Source of the DNA: Elymus sibiricus
Lineage: Eukaryota; Streptophyta; Magnoliopsida; Poales; Poaceae
Assembly: GCA_039707655.1 (NCBI GenBank)
Contig: CM077676.1
Location: 242,934,866 to 242,998,865, forward strand
Direction of reading: 5' to 3'
DNA: 64,000 nucleotides
Positions 23,106-32,597 of the stretch are shown here, one piece after another (position 1 is the first letter of the stretch; every line of letters begins with the position of its first letter). Both the position numbers and the translations under genes were made by a program. The notes under the pieces are model-generated. The model saw only the letters and a list, made by a program, of their open reading frames with translations. It was not told where the DNA came from and did no database searches.

Positions 23106-23281
23106 CGCTAGTTTGTTAGTTTGGGTACGATGACCTGCGTACATCTAGTTAATTAGTTTGGGTATGGTGAACCTGCGTTGATTAATTATGTTCACTATAT
23201 GTTGCATCTATTAGCTAACTCTTTCTTTTCGTGTTGCTCAAATATATTTTGTTGCATCTCTAACAGGTACATAGGTCCTTG

Positions 23282-23542
23282 ATGGCGAAGAAGTGCTATG
23301 CCGTGTACATAGGGAGGGTTCCGGGAGTGTACGATGAGTGGCCCGAGTGTCAGGCCCAAGTGTCACAGTTCTCGGGCGGCAGCCATAAACGGTTTGATAG
23401 CAGACAAGAAGCAGAAGCTAGTTACTTGAGGTTCACGCTAGCGCGAGAGAGGAATCACAACCGGCGCCTCATGTACTGCATAATTCCGCTCTTACTCATA
23501 GTGATAGCTCTTCTCTTCTATATCATCGTTTTAGATGGATGA
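23282..23542 (+). CDS. Small protein: RNase H1-type hybrid-binding domain plus C-terminal membrane segment
   Basis: This is an intact 86-residue frame (ATG 23282). Residues 4-52 match the N-terminal hybrid-binding domain of RNase H1 (PF01693-like): YAVYIGRVPGVYDEW, CQAQVSQFSGG, then KRF..RQEAEASYL. In the known family this fold binds RNA:DNA hybrids or dsRNA. A basic stretch (ARERNHNRR) is followed by a run of about 20 hydrophobic residues (CIIPLLLIVIALLFYIIVL) ending four residues from the C-terminus, which looks like a tail anchor. No RNase H catalytic domain is present. It starts 176 bp after the second CACTA-1 gene and ends just before the right subterminal repeats. A polypyrimidine-ag acceptor-like site lies about 16 bp before the ATG, so it may be a last exon or its own transcript. 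It is open although its neighbours are broken. Confidence 0.7.
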   Translation: MAKKCYAVYIGRVPGVYDEWPECQAQVSQFSGGSHKRFDSRQEAEASYLRFTLARERNHNRRLMYCIIPLLLIVIALLFYIIVLDG

Positions 23543-23784
23543 TGAAACATGTGTATGGGATGACGATGTAGTTGCATGTATTCGAGACATATCATAACTT
23601 GTATCGCTATTTCGAGATCGATGATGATGAGAGACATCATTTGTGTTGGATGATGATGGCATGATTTGATGAGACTATTTGCATGTGTATGATATGATGA
23701 GACTATTGTGTGTATGATATGACAGGCTATTGTATAAACCTATTAAAAAACAGAGAAAAAACGCTGCATAAAAAAATTACAGAC

Positions 23785-24040
23785 AATAGTAACAGTAGTG
23801 CGGGGTATGTGTGTAGCAGTAGCGCTGCCTTAGCAGTAGCGCGTGTTAAATAGGCGCGCTGCAGCTTTTAGCAGTAGCGAGGTTCACCTAAACGCGCTAC
23901 TACTAAACTCTGTTAGCAGTAGCGCGGGTGGAACAGCGCTACTGCTAATAGTTAGCTGTAGCGCCGTAGCAGTTGTGCGCCCACCCGCGCTACTGATATT
24001 ACAAAACCCCGCGCTACTGCTAGGGTTTTCCCTAGTAGTG
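23785..24040. repeat. Right TIR and subterminal repeats of CACTA-1
   Basis: Direct and inverted 'agcagtagcgc' words fill 23795-24020 and run into 'gctagggttttccctagtagtg' at the terminus. The last ~60 bp are almost the same as the right end of CACTA-2, so both elements respond, or responded, to the same transposase family. Confidence 0.9.
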
Positions 24041-24057
24041 TTACCAAAGGCGCTTCA

Positions 24058-24076
24058 CTCCCCGGCAACGGCGCTA
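24058..24076 (-). other. Primer binding site of G1 (tRNA-Asp type)
   Basis: The minus strand reads TAGCGCCGTTGCCGGGGA just inside the LTR. This is the complement of the 3' end of plant tRNA-Asp with one change in the first positions (TGG to TAG). The site is separated from the LTR end (24088) by about 11 bases. Athila elements typically use tRNA-Asp. Confidence 0.7.
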
Positions 24077-25301
24077 GAAAAGAGTCTTGATGACCCACAA
24101 GTATAGGGGATCAATTGTAGTCCTTTCGATAAGTAAGAGTGTCGAACCCAACTAGGAGCAGAAGGAAACGATAAGCGGTTTTCAGCAAGGTAGTCTCTGC
24201 AAGTACTAAAAGTACCGGTAACAGGTAGTTTTGTAACAAGGCAATTCGTAACAAGTAACAAGTAACAATAGTAACCAAGGTGCAGAAAGGTGGCCCAATC
24301 CTTTTTATAGCAAAGGAAAAGCCGGAACGTTCTCTTATAGTAAGCAAAGCGTTATCGAGGACACATGGGAATTGTCGTCTAGTCACGTTCATCATGTTTG
24401 GATGATGCGCGTTTGCTACTTTGATAATTTGATATGTGGATGGACCGGTGCTAGGGTGCTGTTCTTACTTGAACAAGCAACCCTCTTATGATTACCCCCT
24501 CTCGCAAGCATCCGTAACTACGAAAGAAGAATTAAGATAAATCTAACCATAGCATGAAACATATGGATCCAAATCAGCCCCTTACGGAATAACGCATAAA
24601 CTAGGTTTAAGCTTCTGTCACTCTCGCAACCCATTATCTACTTATTACTCCCAATTGCATTCTCCTAGGCCCAAATATGATTAAGTGTCATGTAGTCGAC
24701 GTTCACATGACACCACTAGAAGAATAACAACATACATATCATCAAAATATCGAACGAATACCAACTTCACATGATTACTTATAACAAGACTTCTCCCATG
24801 TCCTCAAGAGCAAAAGTAACTACTCACAAATCATATTCATGTTCAAGATCAGAGGTGTATTGAATATGCTTGAGGATCTGAACATATCATATTCCACCAA
24901 ATAAACAAACTAGCATCAACTATGAGATGTAATCAACACTACTAGCAACCCACAGGTACCAATCTGAGGTTTTGGAACAAAGATTGAATATAAGAGATGA
25001 ACTAGGGTTTGAGATGAGATGGTGCTGGTCAAGATGTTGATTATGATTGGTCCTCCCACGATGAGAGGATCGTTGGTGATGTTGATGGCTTCGATTTCCC
25101 CCTCCCGAAGGGAAGTATCCCCGGCGGAATCGCTCCGCTGGAGAGCAAAAGTGCTCCTACCCAGGTTCCACCTTGAGACGGCGGCGCTTCATCCCAAAAC
25201 TCTTCTTCCGATTTTTTCTAGGGCAAATAGAATCTTATAGGAGAAGATGGGCCGCAGAGGCCTGCTGAGTGGCCCACAAGCTCACAGGGCATGCCCCCTG
25301 A

Positions 25302-25640
25302 CACTACTAGGAAATACCTTATAGGTAGAATCTTAGCAGTAGCGATGGGTAACGGGCCAGCGCTACTGCTAATTAGCAGTAGCGTTGGGGCTTCCCCAAC
25401 ACTACAAGTAAGGTCGTAGCAGTAGCGTGTGACACCTAGCCGCGCTGCTGCTAAGTGGGCCACAAGGCCACCCCCGGGTCTAGCCTTAGTAGCAGCGTGG
25501 GCTAGGGAACCCGCGCTACTGCTAATATTTTAGCTGTAGCGCTGGGCCCGAAGCCCACGCTGCTACTAATGCTAGACCCTGGGGTGGCCTTGTGGCCCAC
25601 TTAGCAGTAGCGCTGTCCCTCTACCCCTTGCTACTACTAA
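25302..25640. repeat. Left TIR and subterminal repeats of CACTA-2
   Basis: 'agcagtagcg' and 'cgctactgct' words alternate. A longer inverted pair is visible: 'gtgggccacaaggccaccc' near 25457 and its reverse near 25590. Confidence 0.85.
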
Positions 25641-25739
25641 GCTTATCTTATCCCCTCCGATGGAGCCGTCTGTTTCCTCTCTCTCTCATCACTCTCTCGC
25701 GGTCTCTCCGCTCCTCGCCGCCGTCACACGCCGCCGCCG

Positions 25740-25990
25740 ACGCTCCCGCTCCTCCTCCACCGAGGTAGCTCTTCCCTCCTCCCTCCACCTCCCTCCCTCC
25801 TCCGAGCTCCCTCCCCCTCCCTCCCTTCCTCCAACCTCCCTCCTTCCCTCCCTCCTCCCTCCCTCCTCTGAGCTCCCTCCACCTCCCTCCCTCCCTTGCT
25901 CCTCTCTCCCTCCTTCCCTCCCTCGTCCCTCCACCTCCCTCCCTCCCTTGCTCCTCCTCCTCCCTCCTTCCCTCCCTCCTCTCTCTGTTC
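25740..25990. repeat. Polypyrimidine tract (ctccctccct)n
   Basis: About 250 bp are made almost only of C and T in ctccctcc units, in the leader of the CACTA-2 gene. Both strands appear open only because of the simple composition, so no protein is called. Confidence 0.85.
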
Positions 25991-26590
25991 TTGTAGAATG
26001 TAGGTTTTTTGAATAGAATAGAAAATCTAGGTTTCCTGAATAGAATGTAGGTATTTTGAATACAATAGAAGAGAAAATATAGGTAGAACATAGGTTTTTT
26101 TAAATAGAATAAATAGTTAGAATGGTAGTAGGCAGTAGTGTGGATTTGCATAGGTTATTTATGTCATAGGTAGAATGGTCTTTTGAATAGAATAGAAAAC
26201 TAGTAATCGCATAGGTTTTTTGAATATAAAAATGTTTTAGGTATTGAATAAAATGTTTTAGGTATAGAATAGAATTTTTTAGTAATTATTTTTTTAATAA
26301 AGAAAAGTATTTGACAATTTAATTATTTTTATGTCATTATCACTTTGTCATCAAAGAATTCTATATGACATTTTGTGACCTAAAATTTTCAGTCGGTGGA
26401 ATATGCAAGCTTTGTAGTGTCGCGTCGTGATCGTCGTCGGAGCTTCCTCTACTTCCTCTACAGCCTAGTCGGTGAGCTAAAAGTCCACCTCCTCCTTGTC
26501 TTCTCCTCGGACATGTGTATGATGATATTTGTACATGTATTGGTTGTCCCTTTGGACATGTGTATGATTTTGCAGAGAACACCTTCGAGT

Positions 26591-26684
26591 GGCCTATGTT
26601 TTGCCGGAATGTTGATTCATTTCCATTCCGGCAAATTTCAGGCGCTCGATATGTCCTATTTTTGCAAAGGTCATGCCCTAATTT
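26591..26684 (+). other. Conserved leader element, copy 3
   Basis: This is the same ~94 bp segment as upstream of the two CACTA-1 genes (ggcctatgttttgccgg ... aaggtcatgcc). It ends 28 bp before the start codon of the CACTA-2 gene. Confidence 0.8.
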
Positions 26685-26711
26685 TTACTCTTTGAATTAT
26701 GAACATAGGAA

Positions 26712-27890
26712 ATGTCTGACGATGATAGGATCCTCGAGTGCGATGACTACACCGACGACGGGGCTATGTGCGACAGACCGCACCTAGATAACGGTACATG
26801 CTTCTCCCTCACGCTTAAGGAGGGATTCGAAGTTTTTACGGTATGTAAATTCAGTGGCACGTGTTTCTTCTTAATTAAGCATGGCGTAAGATTTTTGCTT
26901 TAACGTGTAATTTCCATTTTTTATAATTCGACTAGTGCATACCCTGCTATGCAAGACCATATGTCCTTGAGAAGCTATCTTTCGAAGAGATGTACAAGGT
27001 GGACACGAAGATAGCTCACCTTAAAACGAAACATGGTTTCGATTTCGAGGTTAAGATCATAAATAAAGTAGGTCACACTCATTTTGGATGTTCAAATTGG
27101 GAAGGATTATCCAAGGCCTATGCATTTGAGGAGGATATGAAAATAACATTCGATATTGGCAATCCTGAAGATGAAAACATTTGGCTGGATCCGAACATGA
27201 TTCCGATTCTGCCTCCGTGTGAGTTTGTTAAACAAATTTGTTAAATGATCTATATTTCTTATCTAAAATACTTGTTATTCATACCTGCTGAACTTGTTTT
27301 TTGATAATTGACAGCTTATTTTTTCTCTTCCAAAGAAACACAAAAGATAATAGACGACACCAACTACAGTCATGGCTCAGAGCTAACTTGGGAGGAGAAG
27401 AATTATCTTATCTCCTTTGTTAATGATGTTCTGAAATTTAAGATCCTCCTTAGAGTTGGCAAAAATTATATTAGATACATGCCACTAGTCCACGAGTTGT
27501 GCGATGCTAACATTCGTGCAAGTATCATGGTAAGATTTTTACTATTGTGTCACTATTTAGTCCATCTTTTTCATACATTCTTCTAAAATAAACTACATTG
27601 CTAAATATATATGTTACTATTATGTTCTTCAACAGAAGCTCCCAGATGTGGTTGTGCCTCCGTTTATGGTTGTCGAAGGTGAGATGACAATTGTTTGCGT
27701 ACGACCATGGTTGGAGGGTGTCAAATATGCATACTCGACTTCTGAAACAGATGGAGGCCTCAAAATCAAGGCTTGGAGAAAAATAGTGGCTGAGCGAAGG
27801 CCACAAAATGGAGACAGTTGGATCTCTATGCTCCATAACGGAGAAGGAGGGGTTTTTCTGTTTTATGCTATGCTACCCGAGAGAGAGTAG
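26712..27890 (+). CDS. B3-like DNA-binding protein, four exons, intact
   Basis: The exons are 26712-26840, 26936-27218, 27315-27529 and 27636-27890. All three introns have GT-AG borders and the phases match, giving 293 residues and no stop. Residues about 25-140 look like a plant B3-type beta-barrel (IPCYARPYVLEKLSF, HLKTKHGFDFEVKI, THFGCSNWEGLSKAYAF, ITFDIG). A second, more diverged barrel-like stretch lies near the C-terminus (LPDVVVPPFM, GLKIKAWRKIV, WISMLHNGEGGVFLFY). The known B3 fold binds DNA in plant transcription factors. The ATG follows 'acatagga', as in the second CACTA-1 gene. The gene is cargo of CACTA-2 and may help it by binding the ends, or may be a captured host gene; the function is inferred. 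The domain call is by eye. Confidence 0.6.
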
Positions 27891-27925
27891 TAGGTCCTGC
27901 TAGTACTTGTCATGTAGGATGATAA

Positions 27926-28105
27926 CACTTACCTAGTAGTGGTTAACTTATGATGATCATTATGGTGAGATTGTTATATCACTAGCACTTACCTAGTAGT
28001 GGTTAACTTATGATGATCATAATGGTGAGATTGTTATATCACTAGAACTTACCTAGTAGTGGTTAACTTATGATGATCATAATGGTGAGATTGTTATATC
28101 ACTAT
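27926..28105. repeat. Three tandem copies of a 60-bp unit
   Basis: The unit 'cacttacctagtagtggttaac...' repeats at 27926, 27986 and 28046 with only one or two differences between copies. It lies in the 3' flank of the CACTA-2 gene, just before the long palindrome. Confidence 0.95.
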
Positions 28106-28191
28106 GATCAAGATGAGTTGTATGACTACCATGATGATGAGTTATTATATATATATCATTATGATGATGATATGCGTTGTATATCATTGGG

Positions 28192-28384
28192 GTGGAAGAA
28201 ACACATATTAGATTAAAGTGGATGTATCCAAGTGACCAAGTTGAATATGTAGGAAGATATGATGTTGGGATGACACACAAGTGTCGAATCGACACTTGTG
28301 TGTCATCCCAACATCATATCTTCCTACATATTCAACTTGGTCACTTGGATACATCCACTTTAATCTAATTCGTATTTCTTCCAC
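28192..28384. repeat. Near-perfect 193-bp palindrome with 96-bp arms
   Basis: The centre is base 28288 (gtgtcga-a-tcgacac). The left arm 28192-28287 and right arm 28289-28384 pair with only a few mismatches, all near the outer part (cacatattag against tacgaattag). RNA from either strand would form a long, almost loopless hairpin. It lies downstream of the B3-like gene inside CACTA-2. Confidence 0.95.
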
Positions 28385-28479
28385 AACCTCTTCATTGCCA
28401 CTGTATAAAAATTTGTGTATGATATGATGAGATTAGTGTATAAAACCTGTACAAATACGGCGTAAATATGCAGAAAAAA

Positions 28480-28735
28480 GGAAATTTTAGCAGTAGCGTG
28501 GGTTAACTACTAGCAGCAGCGCGGGCTTATCAGCAGCACTGGCTAAATAGCCGCGCTACAGGTAGTTATCAGTAGCGCTGGCTTAACCCATGCTACTGCT
28601 AGGTTGGGTAGCAGTAGCGCTGGAAAACACACGCTACTGCTAAGACTTAGCTGTAGCGCCATAGCAGTAGCGCGGGCCCCAGCGCTACTGCTAGGCCTTT
28701 TACCCGCGCTACTGCTAGGGTTTTCCCTAGTAGTG
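28480..28735. repeat. Right TIR and subterminal repeats of CACTA-2
   Basis: Dense 'agcagtagcg'/'cgctactgc' words end in 'gggttttccctagtagtg'. Confidence 0.9.
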
Positions 28736-29025
28736 TGAGCTTGTGGCTCACTGGTGGGCCCCCTCCTGGTATTTCTTCCGCCAATATTTTTTATATATTC
28801 CAAAATATTTCTCCATAAATTTTCACGTCATTTGGAGTTGTGGAGAATATTTATCTCTGCTGTAGCTTTTTCAGGTCAAGAATTCCAGCTACCGGCATTC
28901 TCCCTCTTCATGTGAAACTTGCAAAATAAGAGAGAAAAGGCATTAGGATTGCATCATAAAGTGAAATAATGACCCAAAACATAATAAAGAACAGTAGGAA
29001 AACATGATGCAAAATGGACATATCA

Positions 29026-29931
29026 AGCAACCTCCTCGACGGCAAGGGCTTGCCGGAGGATGCTTCTTATGAACACTCAAGACTTGGTTAACAAAACCGT
29101 GAAGAAGACCTCCATGCAGGTCATCGAGAAGTACTAAGGAAGTACTGAAGATCAAAAGTACAGTTGTCGACAAGCTACGCACCGGCAAGAGATGGCCCAG
29201 CAAGCTCCGTGCCATCAAGATCTCTTTGCCTTTCCACCGCTCCACCTCAGCGACAAGCTAGTCGCTTGTCAATAGGTGTCGAGCGGGCAAGCAGTTTGGT
29301 GAGGCTTGTCGGGACATGTGTCAGCTCACCGCCTGAAGATCAACTTTATTGACACCCGTCCCAAAGGCGTGTCAAAGAAATAGAAGGCAGTTGGGCCGAT
29401 GGCATAGAAGAAGAGGCACTTCCTTGCCGGAGTTCACCCCAGTGTGACACCTAACGGTGCAATAAATGCTTTTGTCCTAACCCATCAAATTTAGGTATTT
29501 AGCACTGTAGCCACTATTCACATCATGTAATTACCATTTTGCCACTGTGGTAACCCCTTAGTCTATGAAAGGAGACCCATGGCTACCTTTACAAAGGTCG
29601 ACACTTTGCACAATTACACTAAGTAGATGCACTTCCCACGAACCCTGCCGGCAAGCTGCGCTCTCTTGTAACTTGTGCTCCCACATATATTCCACCAAAG
29701 CAGGAGTAGGGTTTTACGCCTCACGGCGGCCCGAAACCTTGGTAAACCTTGTGTGCTTGCATCGTTGGATCTGCTCTTTGCATACGTTGATTCCCACAGT
29801 CGAACCGCAAAGGGATCTTGTTGATCCTAAAGATTGTCGTATGCACGACACGACGGCTAGGGTTGGATGAAGACGATGATGAAGGTGTTCTGGCTACTGA
29901 TGACACTCTCCCCATGCTCGTTTTGTTGACA
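29026..29931 (+). repeat. LTR-like remnant of another Gypsy element
   Basis: The right end reads ttttgttgaca and is preceded by an R-U5-like segment (gcaggagtagggttttacgc, cggcccgaaacctt). A decayed TATA-like word (tctatgaaagg) lies near 29562. These match the layout of Tat-type LTRs in this window (compare the inverse of 45360-45500). The left border is not clear. No PPT or partner LTR is visible, so it may be a solo or truncated LTR. Confidence 0.45.
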
Positions 29932-32062
29932 TTTTGATGGGGTCCCCTTTACAAAATTTGTATAGGTGGACGATCTGCCTCGGTTTCCATGCCATACGGG
30001 CGCTCATACGGGCGTGTGCGCCCATATGGAACACCGTGTTTTGCACTGGTTTCACAAAAACGTCTCTTGTTGATTCTTTCTTCCTCCGTTCTCCTTCCTT
30101 TCCATTCCCATACGTGATTTATTCCCTTTTTAAACCATTTCCTGTGGAAACAGATCAAAGAGAGGATTTGTGGAATCCTTTGCACTTATTAGACATTATT
30201 GATAATATCGGAGTGAATATCTCTTTTTAAATGAAATATCTCGGTTTAAACAAAGTTGAATGAGTGTAAAAATATCACTCATCAACTCCCCCAAGCTTTA
30301 ACTTGATCGTCCTCGAGCAACATAAAGAGAAATCCGAATCATAAGGAACTCAGTTGTTTTAACCGAAACAACGAGAAGGTTTTGGTTCACTTACGATCGG
30401 TATGCCTAGATAGCCCTCCGCTTCTTGACTTGAAAACTTAGCATAGCTGTAGCGTTGGCATGGTTATAGTGCAAGTGTTAGTGAAGCAAAGATAATCAAT
30501 ACAAAGTTCTCGATCTACTAGATAAAACAACTTTGCAACACTCTATTCTATTTATTCTATACAACACTTGCTTGCCGGGAATGCACGGAAGAGTTTTATT
30601 TTGATAGCGCCATAAAAACATATGTTAGGGAGTGAAAAGCATGTAGAAAAATATGATGCTCTAGTGCTCATAAGCATACCCACAATTATTTCCTCCTCAA
30701 GGCTCTTAAGCACTTCATTTCAATCATTGTTTGCTGGAACTTTGGTTGTCACGTGAAGAGATTATGCCAAATAAGTGATCATAGAGTTTTGCTGTGGCTT
30801 AATGTTTGGGAACTATGGACCTTTGATAAATGTCTCTTTCGCGCTTTGTTGATCAGTCCCCTTTATTTACCACATACACACCCATTCAAGAGAAAGCTGA
30901 ATAATATGCGTTTGTAGTGTTGCCACGACGTATGGTAAGAAACTCATAACTTGGTGGATCGTTCATTGGCTAGCGGAGTCCTTAGCATAACATCAAGAAA
31001 GGTGACGAAGCCACATTTACACACGTAAACGTGCATAGAGTAGCAGGGCCATGGCACCAGCGAGAAGCTGAAGCACCATGTAAGAGATACAATGTAGATT
31101 TTTGGCATAATCTCGTACACCCTTCAACTAAGTTCCTCTAGACAATTTAATCCACAAGTGCTATCAAGTCTATTAAAATTAACAACATGGGGTTGAGCAT
31201 TTCAAACATCATTTCTACTACAATTTTTCTCAACTCCCAAGTCTTTGAAGACTTTCTCTTGTGAATGGTTATTCTTAGTTAAGATCATTTCATTTAAAAA
31301 CAGTCCCACGGCAAGTCTTGGTTGTTTAAACTAAATAGAACAAAGGCTACAAAGTTATTTCAGCTACTAGAACAAATCCTTTGTCTTAATTATCAAGACT
31401 TACTCCTATTTGCACATACCACACATACTACAACTACATCTACTCTAAGTATTTCAAGTGCAAAAGACGGGAGTCGTAGGACATACCTTCACGGTTGCGA
31501 ATTTACACACTTCTCTTACTTACTCTTGCATTCCTCGTTGTCCGGCGTAGATCAACTCCTCTGAAAACAAAATGCAAACGAACTCCAAGGGGAAAAATAA
31601 AGAGCAAAGCAAAGCTTAATCTTTTTTTTGGGTTTTAGGATTTTTGAAAACTAACTTGCAAACGAAAAATCACAAAGGCAAAAGCAAATAAAAAGCGAAA
31701 GCAAATAAAAGCAAACTGTTGGAACAAACCAACACGAGTGTTTTGAAGCACCACGAGCTTAAGTACAACCTCATTACAATTTATTCAAATAATACTGCCA
31801 CATCTTGATGTAGAAGTGGTGATGACCTCCCCCAAGCTTAAGCTTTTGCAGGCCCAGACCAGCGGGATCATTATGGTGGTTGGTCGGGAGCCCATCCTTG
31901 GCTCCTGTTGGAGAAGGTCATGTTCATGTAGGCGGACGTGCCTTGAAGAGACTCAGTGAGGTTGCTCATATCTTGGATAGAGCCCTGGAGGCTGTTGAGG
32001 TCTGCATAGGTGGTGTAGCCTCCATGTTGTGGCTGCTCATGGGTCCGCTCCTCTTCTTCGTC
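29932..32062 (-). mobile_element. G2: 3' fragment of a minus-strand Gypsy element
   Basis: The minus strand shows a stretch with the end of a post-pol ORF (31873), about 1.5 kb of non-coding DNA, a polypurine tract (aaagcttgggggagt, 30285-30299) and the start of an LTR (TGATGAGTGATATTTTTAC at 30284) cut off at 29932. The PPT is like that of G1/G3, but the LTR sequence differs, so it is a related but separate family. Both ends are truncated. Nothing else is visible in 30300-31870. Confidence 0.55.
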
Positions 32063-32116
32063 GGTTTGAGATGAGATGGTGCTGGTGAAGATGTTGATCG
32101 AGATTAGTCCTACCAT
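31871..32116 (-). pseudogene. C-terminal fragment of a post-pol or gag-like ORF (G2)
   Basis: The open frame spans the G3/G2 junction. The first ~17 codons (MVGLISINIFTSTISSQ) come from G3 LTR sequence. From about 32062 down to the stop at 31871 it is a polar stretch (DEEEERTHEQPQHGG, DLNSLQGSIQDMSNL) ending APDQPP. Athila-type elements often carry a poorly conserved ORF after pol; I cannot name this one with confidence. Confidence 0.35.
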
Positions 32117-32597
32117 GATTAGAGGAACGTTGGTGATGACGATGGCTTCGATTTCCCCCTCTCGGAGAGAAGTATCCCTGGCGGAATCGCTCCGCTGGAG
32201 AACAAAAGTGCTCCTGCCTAGGTTCTGCCTCGAGACGGCGGTGCTTCGTCCCGAAAGTCTTCTCTTGATTTTTTCTAGGGAAAATGGCTTTATATAGGAG
32301 AAGGAGGGCCATTGAGGCCTACTGGTGGGCCCCCTCCTGGTGATTCTTCTTCAAGTATTTTTTATTAATTCCAAAATAATTCTTCGTAAATTTCTAGGTC
32401 ATTTGGAGCTCCGGAGAATAGTTATCTCTTCTGTAGCTCTTTTCAGGTCCAGAATTCTAGCTACCGACAGTTTCCCTCTTCGTATAGATCTTGCGTAATA
32501 AGAGAGAAAAGGCATTAGAATTGCATTATAGAGTGAAATATTGAACTAAAACACTATAAATAATAGTAGGAAAACATGATGCAAAATGGACCTATCA
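32063..32597 (-). repeat. Partial 3' LTR of G3
   Basis: The 5' 535 bp of the LTR are present, with a TATA box (ctatataaag on the minus strand, about 32288-32297). The LTR is cut where G2 sequence begins (at 'ggtttgagatgag'). Confidence 0.75.

Larger units (their letters stand above)
13005..24040 (+). mobile_element. CACTA-1: 11.0 kb CACTA (En/Spm-type) DNA transposon
   Basis: The left end reads CACTACTAGGGAAAACC at 13005 and the right end is its inverse at 24040. Both are flanked by TTA (13002-13004 and 24041-24043), a perfect 3-bp target duplication. Arrays of 'agcagtagcgc' words lie inside both ends, as expected for the transposase-binding subterminal repeats of CACTA elements. Two large genes follow one another: a TnpD-type transposase (14077-17692) and a second gene (19419-23105), then a short ORF (23282-23542). 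The removed-insert host sequence rejoins into the G1 leader. Confidence 0.92.
25302..28735 (+). mobile_element. CACTA-2: 3.4 kb non-autonomous CACTA element with a cargo gene
   Basis: It starts CACTACTAGGAAATACC and ends ...TTTTCCCTAGTAGTG, flanked by TGA on both sides (25299-25301, 28736-28738). Subterminal 'agcagtagcgc' arrays stand at 25330-25640 and 28485-28730. There is no transposase. The single gene (26712-27890) is a B3-like protein. The right end is nearly identical to that of CACTA-1, so it probably moved with transposase from that family. Confidence 0.92.
9424..29025 (-). mobile_element. G1: Athila-like Ty3/Gypsy retrotransposon, 5' LTR to integrase start
   Basis: In minus-strand order the element has a 5' LTR (29025-24088), a tRNA-Asp-type primer site (near 24076-24058), gag (12957-11938), protease region, RT, RNase H and the first residues of integrase (to 9424). 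The rest of integrase and the 3' LTR are lost at the Helitron junction. Two CACTA elements sit inside: CACTA-2 in the LTR and CACTA-1 in the leader, about 50 bp before the gag start. gag-pol is one degenerate reading frame with many stops and frameshifts, so the copy is old and dead. Confidence 0.8.
24088..29025 (-). repeat. 5' LTR of G1 (about 1.5 kb, split by CACTA-2)
   Basis: The minus strand starts TGATATGTCCATTTTGC at 29025 and ends GGGTCATCA at 24088. Subtracting CACTA-2 and one TGA copy leaves 24088-25301 plus 28739-29025, about 1.5 kb. The outer part matches the 3' LTR fragment of G3 (32063-32597) over most of its length. The interior is AT-rich and non-coding. Confidence 0.85.

Noticed and set aside
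25648..26151. Open frames on both strands over the ctccctcc tract
   Set aside because: Simple-sequence composition produces Pro/Ser/Leu or Gly/Arg/Glu runs; there is no coding evidence.
27926..28384. Regular repeats considered as a CRISPR-like array
   Set aside because: There are only three directly adjacent 60-bp units without unique spacers, followed by a palindrome, inside a plant CACTA element.
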